Positions 1-8,174 of a stretch of DNA of 64,000 bases are shown here, one piece after another. The notes below the pieces were generated by a model. It searched no databases. It saw only the letters and a list, made by a program, of their open reading frames with translations, and was not told the DNA's origin. The stretch is taken from contig NZ_CP095061.1 of the NCBI RefSeq assembly GCF_022921055.1, forward strand, positions 2,457,501 through 2,521,500, written 5' to 3'. How positions within the stretch are numbered: position 1 is the first letter of the stretch; each line of letters begins with the position of its first letter. Both the position numbers and the translations under genes were made by a program. The stretch is from Hymenobacter volaticus (GTDB taxonomy: Bacteria > Bacteroidota > Bacteroidia > Cytophagales > Hymenobacteraceae).

Positions 1-676
1 CCGCGCCGCCCGTACCGGTGATGCCCAGGATAGGCGCCTTTTGGTTTTCAGTAGGAGTGGAGTCGATACGCTGATCGGCCTCGCCTTCTGATTTCTGGAA
101 CTCGGAAATCAGCTGGCCTTTCACCCGCTCGAACTCTTGTGGAAAGTTCTCGGCGGCCGAAATCAGGCGGCCTATGCTGCGGGCGTCTTTCTCTTTTACG
201 TGGCCGGCTTCGCCATTCAGGTTTTGGCCGGTTGGGAAGTCGGAGCGCTCCAGCAAATCGTTAATCATGCCTTGCAAGCCCATGGCCCGGCCATCGTCAG
301 GGGAGTAGATGCGGGTGATGCCGTGCTGCTGCAACTCCTCAATTTCGGAAGGCAGAATCACGCCGCCGCCGCCACCGAAAATCTTGACGTGACCCGCGCC
401 GCGCTCCTGGAGTAGGTCGTACATGTACTTGAAGTACTCGTTGTGGCCGCCTTGGTACGAGGTAATGGCAATGGCCTGCGCATCTTCCTGAATGGCGCAA
501 TCCACGATTTCCTGCACCGAGCGGTTGTGGCCCAGGTGAATAACTTCGGCGCCGCTGCTCTGAATAATGCGGCGCATGATATTGATGGCGGCGTCGTGCC
601 CATCAAAGAGGGCCGCCGCCGTCACGATACGAACGTGGTTTAAAGGCTTATACGGAGCTACGGGAGCTACTGACAT
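1..676 (-). CDS. icmF: Fused isobutyryl-CoA mutase IcmF, N-terminal part (runs off left edge)
   Basis: This is the beginning of a coenzyme-B12-dependent acyl-CoA mutase of the fused type, in which a B12-binding domain, a G3E-type GTPase chaperone and the mutase barrel form one chain that interconverts isobutyryl- and butyryl-CoA or similar acyl-CoAs. About 225 codons are visible. Residues 14-150 are the B12 domain, with DGHDAA (His27 the likely cobalt ligand), an SYQGGH loop and a glycine-rich GGGGG loop. The last visible residues, GITGTGGA, are the start of the GTPase P-loop, which separates IcmF from an ordinary methylmalonyl-CoA mutase. I chose the ATG at 676; a TACCTTTG promoter box lies 33 bases upstream. 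The rest of the gene lies beyond position 1. The exact acyl-CoA substrate cannot be judged from this part. Confidence 0.9.
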   Translation of the reverse strand, partial: MSVAPVAPYKPLNHVRIVTAAALFDGHDAAINIMRRIIQSSGAEVIHLGHNRSVQEIVDCAIQEDAQAIAITSYQGGHNEYFKYMYDLLQERGAGHVKIFGGGGGVILPSEIEELQQHGITRIYSPDDGRAMGLQGMINDLLERSDFPTGQNLNGEAGHVKEKDARSIGRLISAAENFPQEFERVKGQLISEFQKSEGEADQRIDSTPTENQKAPILGITGTGGA

Positions 677-708
677 AGCAGGTGGGAATTGGGTGGAATT
701 TGGGGCAG

Positions 709-716
709 CAAAGGTA
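709..716 (-). promoter_or_regulatory. Promoter -7 box for icmF
   Basis: On the minus strand this reads TACCTTTG, an exact match to the Bacteroidota TAnnTTTG -7 box, 33 bases before the icmF ATG. I see no good TTG at the usual upstream spacing, so the -33 element is weak or absent. Confidence 0.6.
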
Positions 717-796
717 CGAAAAAAGCCCCGGCGGGTGGGCGCAGGAGCGGATTTGACGCGGGTCGATTATAGATATGCTGTTTGACTTGACCAGAG

Positions 797-1348
797 CTAT
801 TCTACTGCAATGTGTGCTGGTAGGTAAGTATTAAGGGGGACATTTAATTGCTTAGCTAAACCTTGGGCATACTCTAGAGCCACTTGTAATTCAGATAAGG
901 GCGCTGTCTTGATTATAATACCCGTGCTGGACTGGGTAACGGACATCATTATGATGATTTCTTCGTCGCGTTTTTTTGCATCGTTCCAGATGCCCCAACT
1001 AGTTCTAGATGAGGGCGTCACATTATAGCTAATAGTAGAAAAGTATTTGAGTGTAATTCCCGCAATGGGCGGCAGCGGCTTCCAATTGCCATATGAATAT
1101 CCCACTACAGTATAGTAAGTGCGTTGAAGCCCTAGTGTAATATCTACTTCAGTGCCCCAATGAACGAACCAAGATGCACTAATGCAGACTAAAGCAATGC
1201 CAGCAGATGTTATAGGTTTACAGCCAAAAAGCATTGATGTAGCAAATACGATAACTGGTAATACAAAACTCATAGCGGCCAGTGGGGCTCGGGAAAGACA
1301 TATTCGCATGATAGTTTGATAACATAAAATTTGCTGATACAAATGCAT
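797..1348 (-). CDS. Small membrane protein of unknown function
   Basis: I do not recognise this 183-residue protein. It has two likely membrane segments (about residues 22-42 and 45-63) followed by a soluble C-terminal half of about 120 residues with alternating hydrophobic strands, then a helix near the end. The topology is a short hairpin anchor with one soluble domain. The ATG lies only two bases after the stop codon of the Uma2-like gene on the same strand, so the two are probably co-transcribed. An internal ATG at residue 14 is an alternative start. Base composition here is more AT-rich than in the neighbouring housekeeping genes, as is common in accessory genes. Confidence 0.7.
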   Translation of the reverse strand: MHLYQQILCYQTIMRICLSRAPLAAMSFVLPVIVFATSMLFGCKPITSAGIALVCISASWFVHWGTEVDITLGLQRTYYTVVGYSYGNWKPLPPIAGITLKYFSTISYNVTPSSRTSWGIWNDAKKRDEEIIIMMSVTQSSTGIIIKTAPLSELQVALEYAQGLAKQLNVPLNTYLPAHIAVE

Positions 1349-1350
1349 TA

Positions 1351-1953
1351 TTACCGTAACTCCGCCAGCCGCAGCCTAAATCCTGGCAATATGTCTTCAC
1401 CGGATAGCTCATTGTCAAAGCCTTGCACTACTTCTGGTTCCGGCTGGCCGGGGCGGTAGATGTAGGCGGTTTCCGTCTCGGGTACTACTAGCCATGCGAG
1501 CTGCACGCCGTTGCGTAGCCAGTCGAGCATTTTTGCTTGCAGCGTTTTCGTGGAATCTGAAGATGATTTCAATTCTACTACAAACTCCGGGCAAACTGGC
1601 GCAAACTTATCCTGCTGCTCTGTAGTCAACGCATTCCACTTCTCGGCGGAAACCCAAGAAGCGTCCGGCGATAACACGGACGTGTCGGGGAGTGTAAAGC
1701 CGGTGTTTGAGTCAAAGTATTCACCTAAGTTCGGGTGCTGTTCACACCATTTACCCAATTGAAAAGCTAGGCGAGCATTCCGTTTGCCAGAGCGGCTGCC
1801 AGTAGGCGACATAAGTAGAATTTCGTGGTTGGCCGTACGCTCAATACGCAGATCGGAATTCAATTGGCAGAAGTCGAAAAATTCGTCGTCCGACATATTC
1901 GCCAGCACCGGGCTGCGCAGTGTAATAACATCTTCGGTGATAGTAGGGCGCAT
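1351..1953 (-). CDS. Uma2 family (DUF820) putative endonuclease
   Basis: This 200-residue protein belongs to the Uma2/DUF820 family, restriction-endonuclease-like proteins known from structure as PD-(D/E)XK folds and abundant in cyanobacteria and Bacteroidota; their biological role is not established. The fold signature is visible: an N-terminal helical region with ERTANHEIL, a SPDASW segment containing the first catalytic Asp (about residue 97), and the VVELKS strand carrying the E-x-K pair (about 127-129). The C-terminal GVQLAWLV and LPGFRL segments are also typical. I use the ATG at 1953; a TTG two codons earlier is in frame. The membrane protein downstream follows after two bases and is probably in the same transcript. 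Length is normal for the family. Confidence 0.88.
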   Translation of the reverse strand: MRPTITEDVITLRSPVLANMSDDEFFDFCQLNSDLRIERTANHEILLMSPTGSRSGKRNARLAFQLGKWCEQHPNLGEYFDSNTGFTLPDTSVLSPDASWVSAEKWNALTTEQQDKFAPVCPEFVVELKSSSDSTKTLQAKMLDWLRNGVQLAWLVVPETETAYIYRPGQPEPEVVQGFDNELSGEDILPGFRLRLAELR

Positions 1954-2011
1954 AGTCAAGAAGAATTAGCTACCCGGAAGATACGCAAAAACGCAGCGGC
2001 TGACCACTGAG

Positions 2012-2899
2012 CTATTCCGTCATGACTGTGAAGTACAGGCTCGGCTGCATGTCGTGAACGGTCCAGGCGGCTTGGCTGTTCTCGCGTTCAACCATGATTT
2101 GCCGTGACTGGCGCATCACAGGGATGGAGAAGTATTTGTCTTCTGGATCTGTCTTTTCGCTTTGCAGCCACTGCACAGTTGCCATGACGGGCTGTGCTTC
2201 CAATAGCACCTCATACGGTCGCAAATCCACGGTAAGCCAGCCTTGTTGCTGCTTGGTGCACACCAATTGAATATCCTGCGACAGCAGTGCCCGTCCCGGC
2301 CGTCCCTGCTCTACAGCATACAGGTTCAGCCGAAACCGAAGCAACTCATAGTTGTTGGCCGACAAATACATGTGGAACTCCTCTAAGTAGGTCTTCCTAA
2401 CTGGCTTCAGCAACGCACCAAATTCCCAGCCCCATTCGGTGTCTACGGTTCTTTTGCCGCTGGAGCCTCCCATCCAAAATATGTCGCCCTTGGATTTGGT
2501 ATTGCCTAGCAGGGCAGGGCGCATGCGGCGATGCTCCACTTTTATTTCACTCAGCACGTGCTCTTGCGGGGCAAGTTGAAATACGCGTTTCCCGGCAGCT
2601 AACGCAGTGGGGGATATAACTGCCGAGGAAAAGCCGACGCACGACACAATAAGCGTGTCGCTTAAACTAGGAGGGAGGCGCAACAAGTAGCGCCCTTGTT
2701 CATCGGCAACGGTGCCAAGGCCTCGGCCCGGAACACCTAACGTGGCGAAGGGGACTGGTTCACCTGTGCGTGAGTTGAGCACCTGCCCTTCGAGTATCTT
2801 GGTTTGGGCCTGCGCTAGATGAACGCTGATGCTTAGCAGAAAGACTAAAAGCAACCGGTAAGCCGCTACAAGTCGAGACGAAGAATATAAAGTGTTCAA
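2012..2899 (-). CDS. Secreted carboxypeptidase-regulatory-like domain protein
   Basis: This 295-residue protein starts with a signal peptide ending near residue 31 (hydrophobic core after YR, then AQAQ). Residues 34-105 form a carboxypeptidase-regulatory-like beta-sandwich, seen in the ILEGQVLN, EPVPFATLGV and DEQGRYLLRLP pattern. This domain is very common in Bacteroidota exported and outer membrane proteins and is not a peptidase. The C-terminal 180 residues look like a beta-rich domain and I do not recognise them. The start is uncertain: the longest reading begins at a TTG (2899), and other TTG codons lie within the first 17 residues, all still before the signal peptide core. It stands alone between two gaps. 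It probably acts at the cell envelope. Confidence 0.75.
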   Translation of the reverse strand: MNTLYSSSRLVAAYRLLLVFLLSISVHLAQAQTKILEGQVLNSRTGEPVPFATLGVPGRGLGTVADEQGRYLLRLPPSLSDTLIVSCVGFSSAVISPTALAAGKRVFQLAPQEHVLSEIKVEHRRMRPALLGNTKSKGDIFWMGGSSGKRTVDTEWGWEFGALLKPVRKTYLEEFHMYLSANNYELLRFRLNLYAVEQGRPGRALLSQDIQLVCTKQQQGWLTVDLRPYEVLLEAQPVMATVQWLQSEKTDPEDKYFSIPVMRQSRQIMVERENSQAAWTVHDMQPSLYFTVMTE

Positions 2900-3049
2900 C
2901 GGTGAATAAGTATATTACTATAAGCTCTCTTGTCTTGGATACTGCGTAATAGCTTGGAAAGGTATAAAAAGTAGAAAGAAGTTGTAGCAAGAAAATTCAG
3001 TTTAGCAGTAAACAAAAACGCCGGACTTAAGCCCGGCGTGTAGGTGGCG

Positions 3050-3403
3050 CTAGGAAGCCACCTGTTTCTCTAATTGCTGCAGTAGCTCGTCCGCAGCTTT
3101 TTCTATATCCTTGTAGCCTTGCTGAGCCGCTCGTTCTTTAGCAGCAATCAAACCGTCGCGGTGGACGGTCTGGAAGTCACCGTAGGGGAAATGGTAGCGG
3201 CCCTTAATGTCTTCTCCTTTGCTCATATCCAAGCCAAGGTGCCACTGCCCGTACTCCGCAATTTCATGCTGATCTAGATAGTCGTTCTCAACCTTGGTAT
3301 TGGGATTGTGTTGTCCCCAATGGCCTTCATCGTTTTTCAACTTGCCTTCCTCGATAAGCCGTTGGGCAAATTTCACAGCGGCTGGATTCAGTTCGATACT
3401 CAT
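3050..3403 (-). CDS. Conserved small protein of unknown function
   Basis: This 117-residue acidic soluble protein has no signal peptide or membrane segment. It opens with a helix (NPAAVKFAQRLIEEGK), has a central His- and Trp-rich stretch (EGHWGQHNP, YGQWHLGLD) and ends with two helices (RDGLIAAKERAAQQGY, then a Lys/Glu/Leu helix). I recall similar uncharacterised proteins in Bacteroidota and Proteobacteria but know of no function. The ATG at 3403 gives the natural length. The clustered His residues could bind a metal, but that is a guess. The gene stands alone, with an AT-rich gap and a perfect inverted repeat upstream. Confidence 0.75.
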   Translation of the reverse strand: MSIELNPAAVKFAQRLIEEGKLKNDEGHWGQHNPNTKVENDYLDQHEIAEYGQWHLGLDMSKGEDIKGRYHFPYGDFQTVHRDGLIAAKERAAQQGYKDIEKAADELLQQLEKQVAS

Positions 3404-3606
3404 GAGCGCGGGAGGTTTAGGTACGTACGCAAGAGGCCCCTTGGCCCGTCAGTATGTACGCGCAGCCCCTTGAGGGGTTAATGCTCAGCTTCCTGAATGC
3501 CTAGCAAAGTCTAGCGGAACGGTAGCGCTATATGCAGGGTGCATCCTTAGCGGTATGGCTGCCTAGCTACAAAATGGGGGTTAGGCTTCCTAATAGTGTA
3601 TACGGT

Positions 3607-3653
3607 TAGAGCCAATCCAACCCCCACTTACGCTAAGGATTGGATTGGCTCTA
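3607..3653. terminator. Perfect 14-bp inverted repeat, probable terminator
   Basis: The arms 3607-3620 and 3640-3653 (TAGAGCCAATCCAA and its complement) are perfectly complementary around a 19-base loop. It lies just downstream of the GlcG-like gene, which ends at 3684 on the minus strand, so a terminator is the simplest role. There is no clear U-tract in either orientation, which is unusual. Confidence 0.5.
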
Positions 3654-3683
3654 AAATCTACGCTAAACTGCGCAGTGAAGCGA

Positions 3684-4091
3684 TTATTGTCCCTCTAGAG
3701 CGCGTACACCTGCTTCGGCTACGGCATGGTCATCTTCCACAGTGCTGCCCGATACGCCAATAGCGCCAAAAATTTGCCCTTCGCTGTTTTTGATAGGAAT
3801 ACCTCCGGGGAAGGTGATAAGGCCCCCATTGGAATGCTCTATGTTGTAGAGAGAGCCCCCTGGTTGCGAAAGGCCACCAATTGCGCCGGTAGGCATATCA
3901 AAGAACCGAGCCGTCTTGGCTTTCTTGATGGAAATGTCAAGCGAGCCTAGCCACGCATCATCCATGCGGATGAAAGCCACCAGATTAGCGCCGGAGTCAA
4001 CTACGGCAATATTCATCTTGACGCCCATTTCGATGGCCTTTTCGTGTGCGGCCTGTACGGCGGTTTGTGCTTGTTTGAGGGTGATGCCCAT
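3684..4091 (-). CDS. GlcG/HbpS family protein (DUF336)
   Basis: This 135-residue protein belongs to the GlcG/HbpS (DUF336) family, small proteins some of which bind heme (HbpS in Streptomyces) or cobalamin-like ligands (PduO C-terminal domain); GlcG itself is of unknown function. The family pattern is complete: [15 protein letters not shown] helix, [19 protein letters not shown], a SIKKAKTA helix, the PGGIPI turn, then [10 protein letters not shown] and a C-terminal [10 protein letters not shown] helix. There is no signal peptide, so it is probably cytoplasmic. The ATG at 4091 is well placed. It is transcribed divergently from lepA. The ligand cannot be told from sequence. Confidence 0.88.
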   Translation of the reverse strand: MGITLKQAQTAVQAAHEKAIEMGVKMNIAVVDSGANLVAFIRMDDAWLGSLDISIKKAKTARFFDMPTGAIGGLSQPGGSLYNIEHSNGGLITFPGGIPIKNSEGQIFGAIGVSGSTVEDDHAVAEAGVRALEGQ

Positions 4092-4320
4092 GATGGTTGT
4101 GGAGTTAAGGGGAGAAGATTACCTCGTCAACAACGTTATTACGCCAAGCATGTTTTGAGGAATTGTCTCTGGAAGCAAGCCGCATATCCATCTTTGGTGC
4201 TATCGTGACGCTTCGCGCCACCGCTGGCCGCCTGTACCCCCAACATGCTATAAGGTGTTGAAACCAGAATTAGAATGCGTCAACGGTACGGCCTAGCTAG
4301 CATTTCCAGCCCGTTATGCG

Positions 4321-4328
4321 TACCTTCG
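4321..4328 (+). promoter_or_regulatory. Promoter -7 box for lepA
   Basis: TACCTTCG, one base away from the TAnnTTTG consensus, 22 bases before the GTG start of lepA. The spacing supports that start codon. A matching -33 TTG is not evident. Confidence 0.5.
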
Positions 4329-4350
4329 CAGTTAGAAAAAACTGCCTCTA

Positions 4351-6138
4351 GTGAAGAACATTCGCAATTTCTGCATCATTGCTCATATTGACCACGGCAA
4401 AAGCACGCTGGCTGACCGTCTGTTGGAGTTCACCAGCACGGTGGCCAAGCGCGATATGCAAGCCCAGCTGCTCGACAACATGGACCTGGAGCGGGAGCGG
4501 GGCATTACCATCAAGAGCCACGCCATTCAGATGCAGTTTCCCTACAAGGGCGAAACCTACACGCTGAACCTGATTGATACTCCCGGTCACGTTGACTTTA
4601 GTTACGAAGTATCCCGTAGTATTGCCGCCTGCGAAGGTGCCCTGCTTATCGTTGACGCTTCCCAAGGCATCGAGGCCCAAACAATTTCCAACCTGTACCT
4701 AGCCATTGGCGCCGACCTGGAAATTATCCCCGTCCTCAACAAGATTGACTTGCCCCACGCCATGCCCGAGGAAGTGTCCGACGAAATCGTGGACCTTATC
4801 GGCTGTGACATTGAAGACATCATTCATGCCTCCGGCAAAACCGGCATTGGCATTGAAAATATTCTGAACGCCATTGTCGAGCGGGTTCCAGCTCCGAAAG
4901 GTGACCCAGAAGCCCCACTGCAAGCCCTGATTTTCGACTCGGTTTTTAATTCTTACCGGGGTATTGAGGTTCTGTTCCGCATCAAGAACGGCACCATGCG
5001 CAAAGGCGACAAGCTGCGCTTTATGGCTACCGGCAAGGAATACGGCGCCGACGAAATTGGCATTCTCGGCCTCAATCAGGAGCCTCGCCCCGAAATTGCA
5101 GCGGGCAACGTAGGCTACCTTATTTCGGGCATCAAGGAAGCACGCGAAGTGAAAGTGGGTGATACCATTACGCACGTTGTGAATCCGACCAAAGAGGCTA
5201 TCCAGGGTTTTGCCGACGTGAAGCCAATGGTATTTGCCGGCATCTATCCTGTAGATACCACCGAGTACGAGGAGTTGCGCTCTTGCATGGAAAAGCTTCA
5301 GCTCAACGATGCATCCTTGGTGTGGGAACCTGAAACCTCCGTAGCGCTAGGCTTCGGCTTCCGGTGCGGCTTCCTAGGCATGCTGCACATGGAAATTGTG
5401 CAGGAGCGTCTAGAGCGGGAGTTCGGCATGACGGTAATCACCACCGTGCCATCGGTGCAATTCCATGCCATTGGCACCAAAGATCAGATGCTGACCATCA
5501 ACGCGCCGTCGGAAATGCCGGAGCCGAACATGATCAAGCTGATCGAGGAGCCCTACATCAAAGCACAGATTATCACGGCCGCTGACTACGTAGGCCCGAT
5601 TATCACGCTTTGCATGGAAAAGCGCGGCATCATCAAAGGCCAGAGCTATTTGACTTCGGAGCGGGTAGAAATGAGCTTCGAGTTGCCCCTATCGGAAATC
5701 GTGTTCGATTTTTTCGACAAGCTCAAAACCATCAGCCGCGGTTATGCTTCGCTCGACTACGAACTGATTGGTTTCCGCGAGTCGGACATGGTGAAGCTTG
5801 ATATCATGCTCAACGGCGAGAAGGTAGATGCCTTGTCGGCCATTGTACACCGCTCCAAGAGCTACGATTGGGGCCGCCGCCTCTGCGAAAAGCTTCGCGA
5901 GCTGCTGCCTCGTCAGATGTTTGAAATTGCCATCCAGGCCAGCATTGGGCAGAAGATCATTGCCCGTGAAACTGTGAAGGCGTTGCGCAAAAACGTAATT
6001 GCCAAGTGCTACGGCGGCGACATCAGCCGGAAGCGTAAGCTGCTCGAAAAGCAGAAAGAAGGTAAAAAGCGGATGCGCCAAGTAGGCTCCGTAGAAATAC
6101 CACAAGAAGCTTTCTTGGCCGTACTTAAAATTGATTGA
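4351..6138 (+). CDS. lepA: Elongation factor 4 (LepA), ribosome back-translocase GTPase
   Basis: LepA is a translation GTPase that acts on stalled or mis-translocated ribosomes. All family parts are present in 595 residues: the G1 loop AHIDHGKST near the N-terminus, switch I with [10 protein letters not shown], the G3 [10 protein letters not shown]4 NKIDLP, the EF-Tu-like domain 2, two EF-G-like domains ([14 protein letters not shown]), and the LepA-specific C-terminal domain with [25 protein letters not shown]. The start is GTG at 4351; the conserved [16 protein letters not shown]-terminus begins right there, so no upstream start is needed. A rho-independent terminator follows the stop within 10 bases, so it is probably a single-gene transcript. 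Confidence 0.97.
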   Translation: MKNIRNFCIIAHIDHGKSTLADRLLEFTSTVAKRDMQAQLLDNMDLERERGITIKSHAIQMQFPYKGETYTLNLIDTPGHVDFSYEVSRSIAACEGALLIVDASQGIEAQTISNLYLAIGADLEIIPVLNKIDLPHAMPEEVSDEIVDLIGCDIEDIIHASGKTGIGIENILNAIVERVPAPKGDPEAPLQALIFDSVFNSYRGIEVLFRIKNGTMRKGDKLRFMATGKEYGADEIGILGLNQEPRPEIAAGNVGYLISGIKEAREVKVGDTITHVVNPTKEAIQGFADVKPMVFAGIYPVDTTEYEELRSCMEKLQLNDASLVWEPETSVALGFGFRCGFLGMLHMEIVQERLEREFGMTVITTVPSVQFHAIGTKDQMLTINAPSEMPEPNMIKLIEEPYIKAQIITAADYVGPIITLCMEKRGIIKGQSYLTSERVEMSFELPLSEIVFDFFDKLKTISRGYASLDYELIGFRESDMVKLDIMLNGEKVDALSAIVHRSKSYDWGRRLCEKLRELLPRQMFEIAIQASIGQKIIARETVKALRKNVIAKCYGGDISRKRKLLEKQKEGKKRMRQVGSVEIPQEAFLAVLKID

Positions 6139-6145
6139 CAATACA

Positions 6146-6175
6146 AAACGCGCCCCCAACCGGGCGCGTTTTTTA
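6146..6175 (+). terminator. Rho-independent terminator after lepA
   Basis: A GC-rich stem (AAACGCGCCC paired with GGGCGCGTTT) with a short loop is followed by a run of T, directly after the lepA stop codon. Confidence 0.9.
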
Positions 6176-6251
6176 GTGCCCGTTGCAAATACTTTTTTCA
6201 TTCACTTCATACACTTCTTGAAAGAGCATGGTATGATTAATTCTACAACAA

Positions 6252-6440
6252 ATGCTTAAAGAACTCACCAAGAACTGTACGAACGAAACCCAGTTAGAAA
6301 ACATCCGCAAAGGACAGGAGCGCAAGTTCCGGTGGCGGGATGACTGGCCCGAAATGGAGAAAGAGATTTTAGCATTGGGCAACGCGGCCATCTTGTTACA
6401 CGCCCGTTCGCGCGAAGCCACTACTAATCTTCCGGAATAA
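6252..6440 (+). CDS. Small hypothetical protein upstream of folD
   Basis: This reading frame encodes 62 residues, is highly charged and predicted to be mainly helical ([16 protein letters not shown], then [12 protein letters not shown]). It lies between the lepA terminator and folD, on the same strand and 16 bases before the folD start, so it may be the first gene of that transcript. I do not recognise it and it has no domain. It could be a chance frame; a competing minus-strand frame covers most of the same bases. Support is position, start codon and a plausible amino-acid composition only. Confidence 0.45.
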   Translation: MLKELTKNCTNETQLENIRKGQERKFRWRDDWPEMEKEILALGNAAILLHARSREATTNLPE

Positions 6441-6456
6441 CCACGCTAATACGCAT

Positions 6457-7368
6457 ATGACCACAGCACCCGAAGCCACTACCTACCGCCTCATCGACGG
6501 CAAGCAGACTGCCGAGGACATCAAAGTTGAAATTGCTGCCGAAGTAGAAGCTCTTAAAGCGGCTGGACAGAAAGTACCGCATTTGGCCGCCATCTTGGTT
6601 GGTCACGACGGCGGCTCTGAAACGTACGTTCGCAACAAAGTGCTAGCCTGCGAACGAGTTGGATTCGAGAGTACATTGCTGCGCTACGAAGACGACATCA
6701 CCGAAGCGGAACTGCTCGCTAAGGTGGAAGAGTTGAATCAAGATGCTAGCATTGATGGCTTCATTGTGCAGCTGCCGCTACCCCGCCATATCTCTTCGGA
6801 GAAGGTGATTGAATCTATTCGGCCCGAGAAAGATGTAGATGGTTTTCACCCCATGAACATCGGCCGGATGGTGGCTGGCTTGCCAGCCTTACTGCCAGCT
6901 ACTCCCTCGGGTATTGTGGAGCTATTACGGCGCTACGAGTTGCCTACCGATGGCAAACACTGCGTAGTGATTGGGCGTAGTAACATCGTAGGTACACCAG
7001 TTAGCATACTGCTTGCTAAGAACTTAGAGCCAGGTAACTGCACCGTTACTTTATGTCATTCTCGTACCCGAGATTTAGCGAGCATCACCAAGACTGCTGA
7101 CATCTTAGTGGCCGCTTTGGGCCGCCCGGAATTCGTAACGGCCGACATGGTGAAGCCCGGTGCAGTGGTTATCGACGTAGGCACTACGCGGGTAGAGGAC
7201 ACAACTCGTAAGTCGGGTTGGGCATTGAAAGGAGACGTGAACTTTGCGGCCGTGGCACCACTCACGTCCTACATCACGCCGGTACCGGGTGGGGTCGGTC
7301 CTATGACGATTGCCATGTTATTACTCAACACCTTAAAGGCTTGTAAAGGCGATGTTTATCCGCGTTAG
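6457..7368 (+). CDS. folD: Bifunctional methylenetetrahydrofolate dehydrogenase/cyclohydrolase
   Basis: FolD interconverts 5,10-methylene-, methenyl- and 10-formyl-tetrahydrofolate using NADP, feeding purine synthesis and initiator-tRNA formylation. The 303-residue protein has the normal length. The substrate domain contains the SETYVRNK segment with the catalytic Lys61 and the GFIVQLPLP motif (101-109). The NADP domain has GRSNIVGTP (173-181), and the C-terminal PGGVGPMT motif is intact. The ATG at 6457 is clear. There is a long spacer before queE and no obvious terminator, so read-through is possible. Confidence 0.97.
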   Translation: MTTAPEATTYRLIDGKQTAEDIKVEIAAEVEALKAAGQKVPHLAAILVGHDGGSETYVRNKVLACERVGFESTLLRYEDDITEAELLAKVEELNQDASIDGFIVQLPLPRHISSEKVIESIRPEKDVDGFHPMNIGRMVAGLPALLPATPSGIVELLRRYELPTDGKHCVVIGRSNIVGTPVSILLAKNLEPGNCTVTLCHSRTRDLASITKTADILVAALGRPEFVTADMVKPGAVVIDVGTTRVEDTTRKSGWALKGDVNFAAVAPLTSYITPVPGGVGPMTIAMLLLNTLKACKGDVYPR

Positions 7369-7531
7369 AATCCAATAATTACCAAGCACAGCTTTTGAAT
7401 TTCAAGGCGTTGTACTACTTTTAGAGTCGGGTTGCGGGAACGAACATCGGGCATTTTTACGTTCGGAGTAACTGCCAACAGCCTGGCTTTACTTGTTTGA
7501 ACACCCTACTTTGCTGCACGAACTTCCTCTT

Positions 7532-8163
7532 GTGTTGGCGGCTTCAACTCCCCCTGAATCCCCAGCTTCCGCACTGCCCTTAATGGAGCAGTTTTATACG
7601 ATTCAGGGGAGGGCTACAACACAGGTCGCGCCGCTTACTTCGTCCGCTTGGGCGGGTGCGACGTAGGATGCGTGTGGTGTGATGTGAAAGAGTCGTGGGA
7701 TGCGGATGCTCACCCCCGCGTATCTATCTCCGATATAGTAGCTGCGGCTACGGCCCACGCTGGTCGTAACGTGGTTATTACGGGCGGTGAGCCACTTATG
7801 CATAATTTAGGGCCCTTGACGCAGGCTTTGCACGCGGCGGGTTGCCAAAACTGGATTGAGACGAGTGGCGCTTACCCAATAAGCGGTGAGTGGGATTGGA
7901 TCTGCGTTTCGCCCAAGAAGTTTAAGGCGCCACTGCCTTCTGTGCTGGCTCGAGCGCACGAGCTCAAAATTATCGTGTTCAATAAATCAGATTTCCGGTG
8001 GGCTGAGGAACACGCGTCCTTAGTAGGGCCCGAATGTCGGCTGTACTTGCAGCCTGAATGGAGCAAGTCTGCGCAAATGATGCCGCTTATAGTAGACTAT
8101 GTAAAGGCAAATCCGCGTTGGCAAGTATCCTTACAGACTCATAAGTTCCTCGATATTCCTTAG
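7532..8163 (+). CDS. queE: 7-carboxy-7-deazaguanine synthase QueE (apparent 1-bp frameshift)
   Basis: QueE is a radical-SAM enzyme that converts 6-carboxytetrahydropterin to 7-carboxy-7-deazaguanine in queuosine synthesis. The iron-sulfur motif CDVGCVWC (C-x3-C-x2-C) and the GGEPLMH and ETSGA segments are intact. The conserved N-terminus MEQFYTIQG lies in a different frame from the rest: adding one G to the run at 7606-7609 gives the family sequence IQGEGYNTGRAA and an open frame of about 210 residues. Without this base, the frame starting at 7583 stops after some 28 codons. The start is uncertain: GTG 7532 fits, ATG 7583 is the last possible, and TTG 7511 overlaps a TACTTTG sequence that may be promoter. 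Sequencing error is the simplest explanation for the break. Confidence 0.85.
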
Positions 8164-8174
8164 GCTACTGCTCT

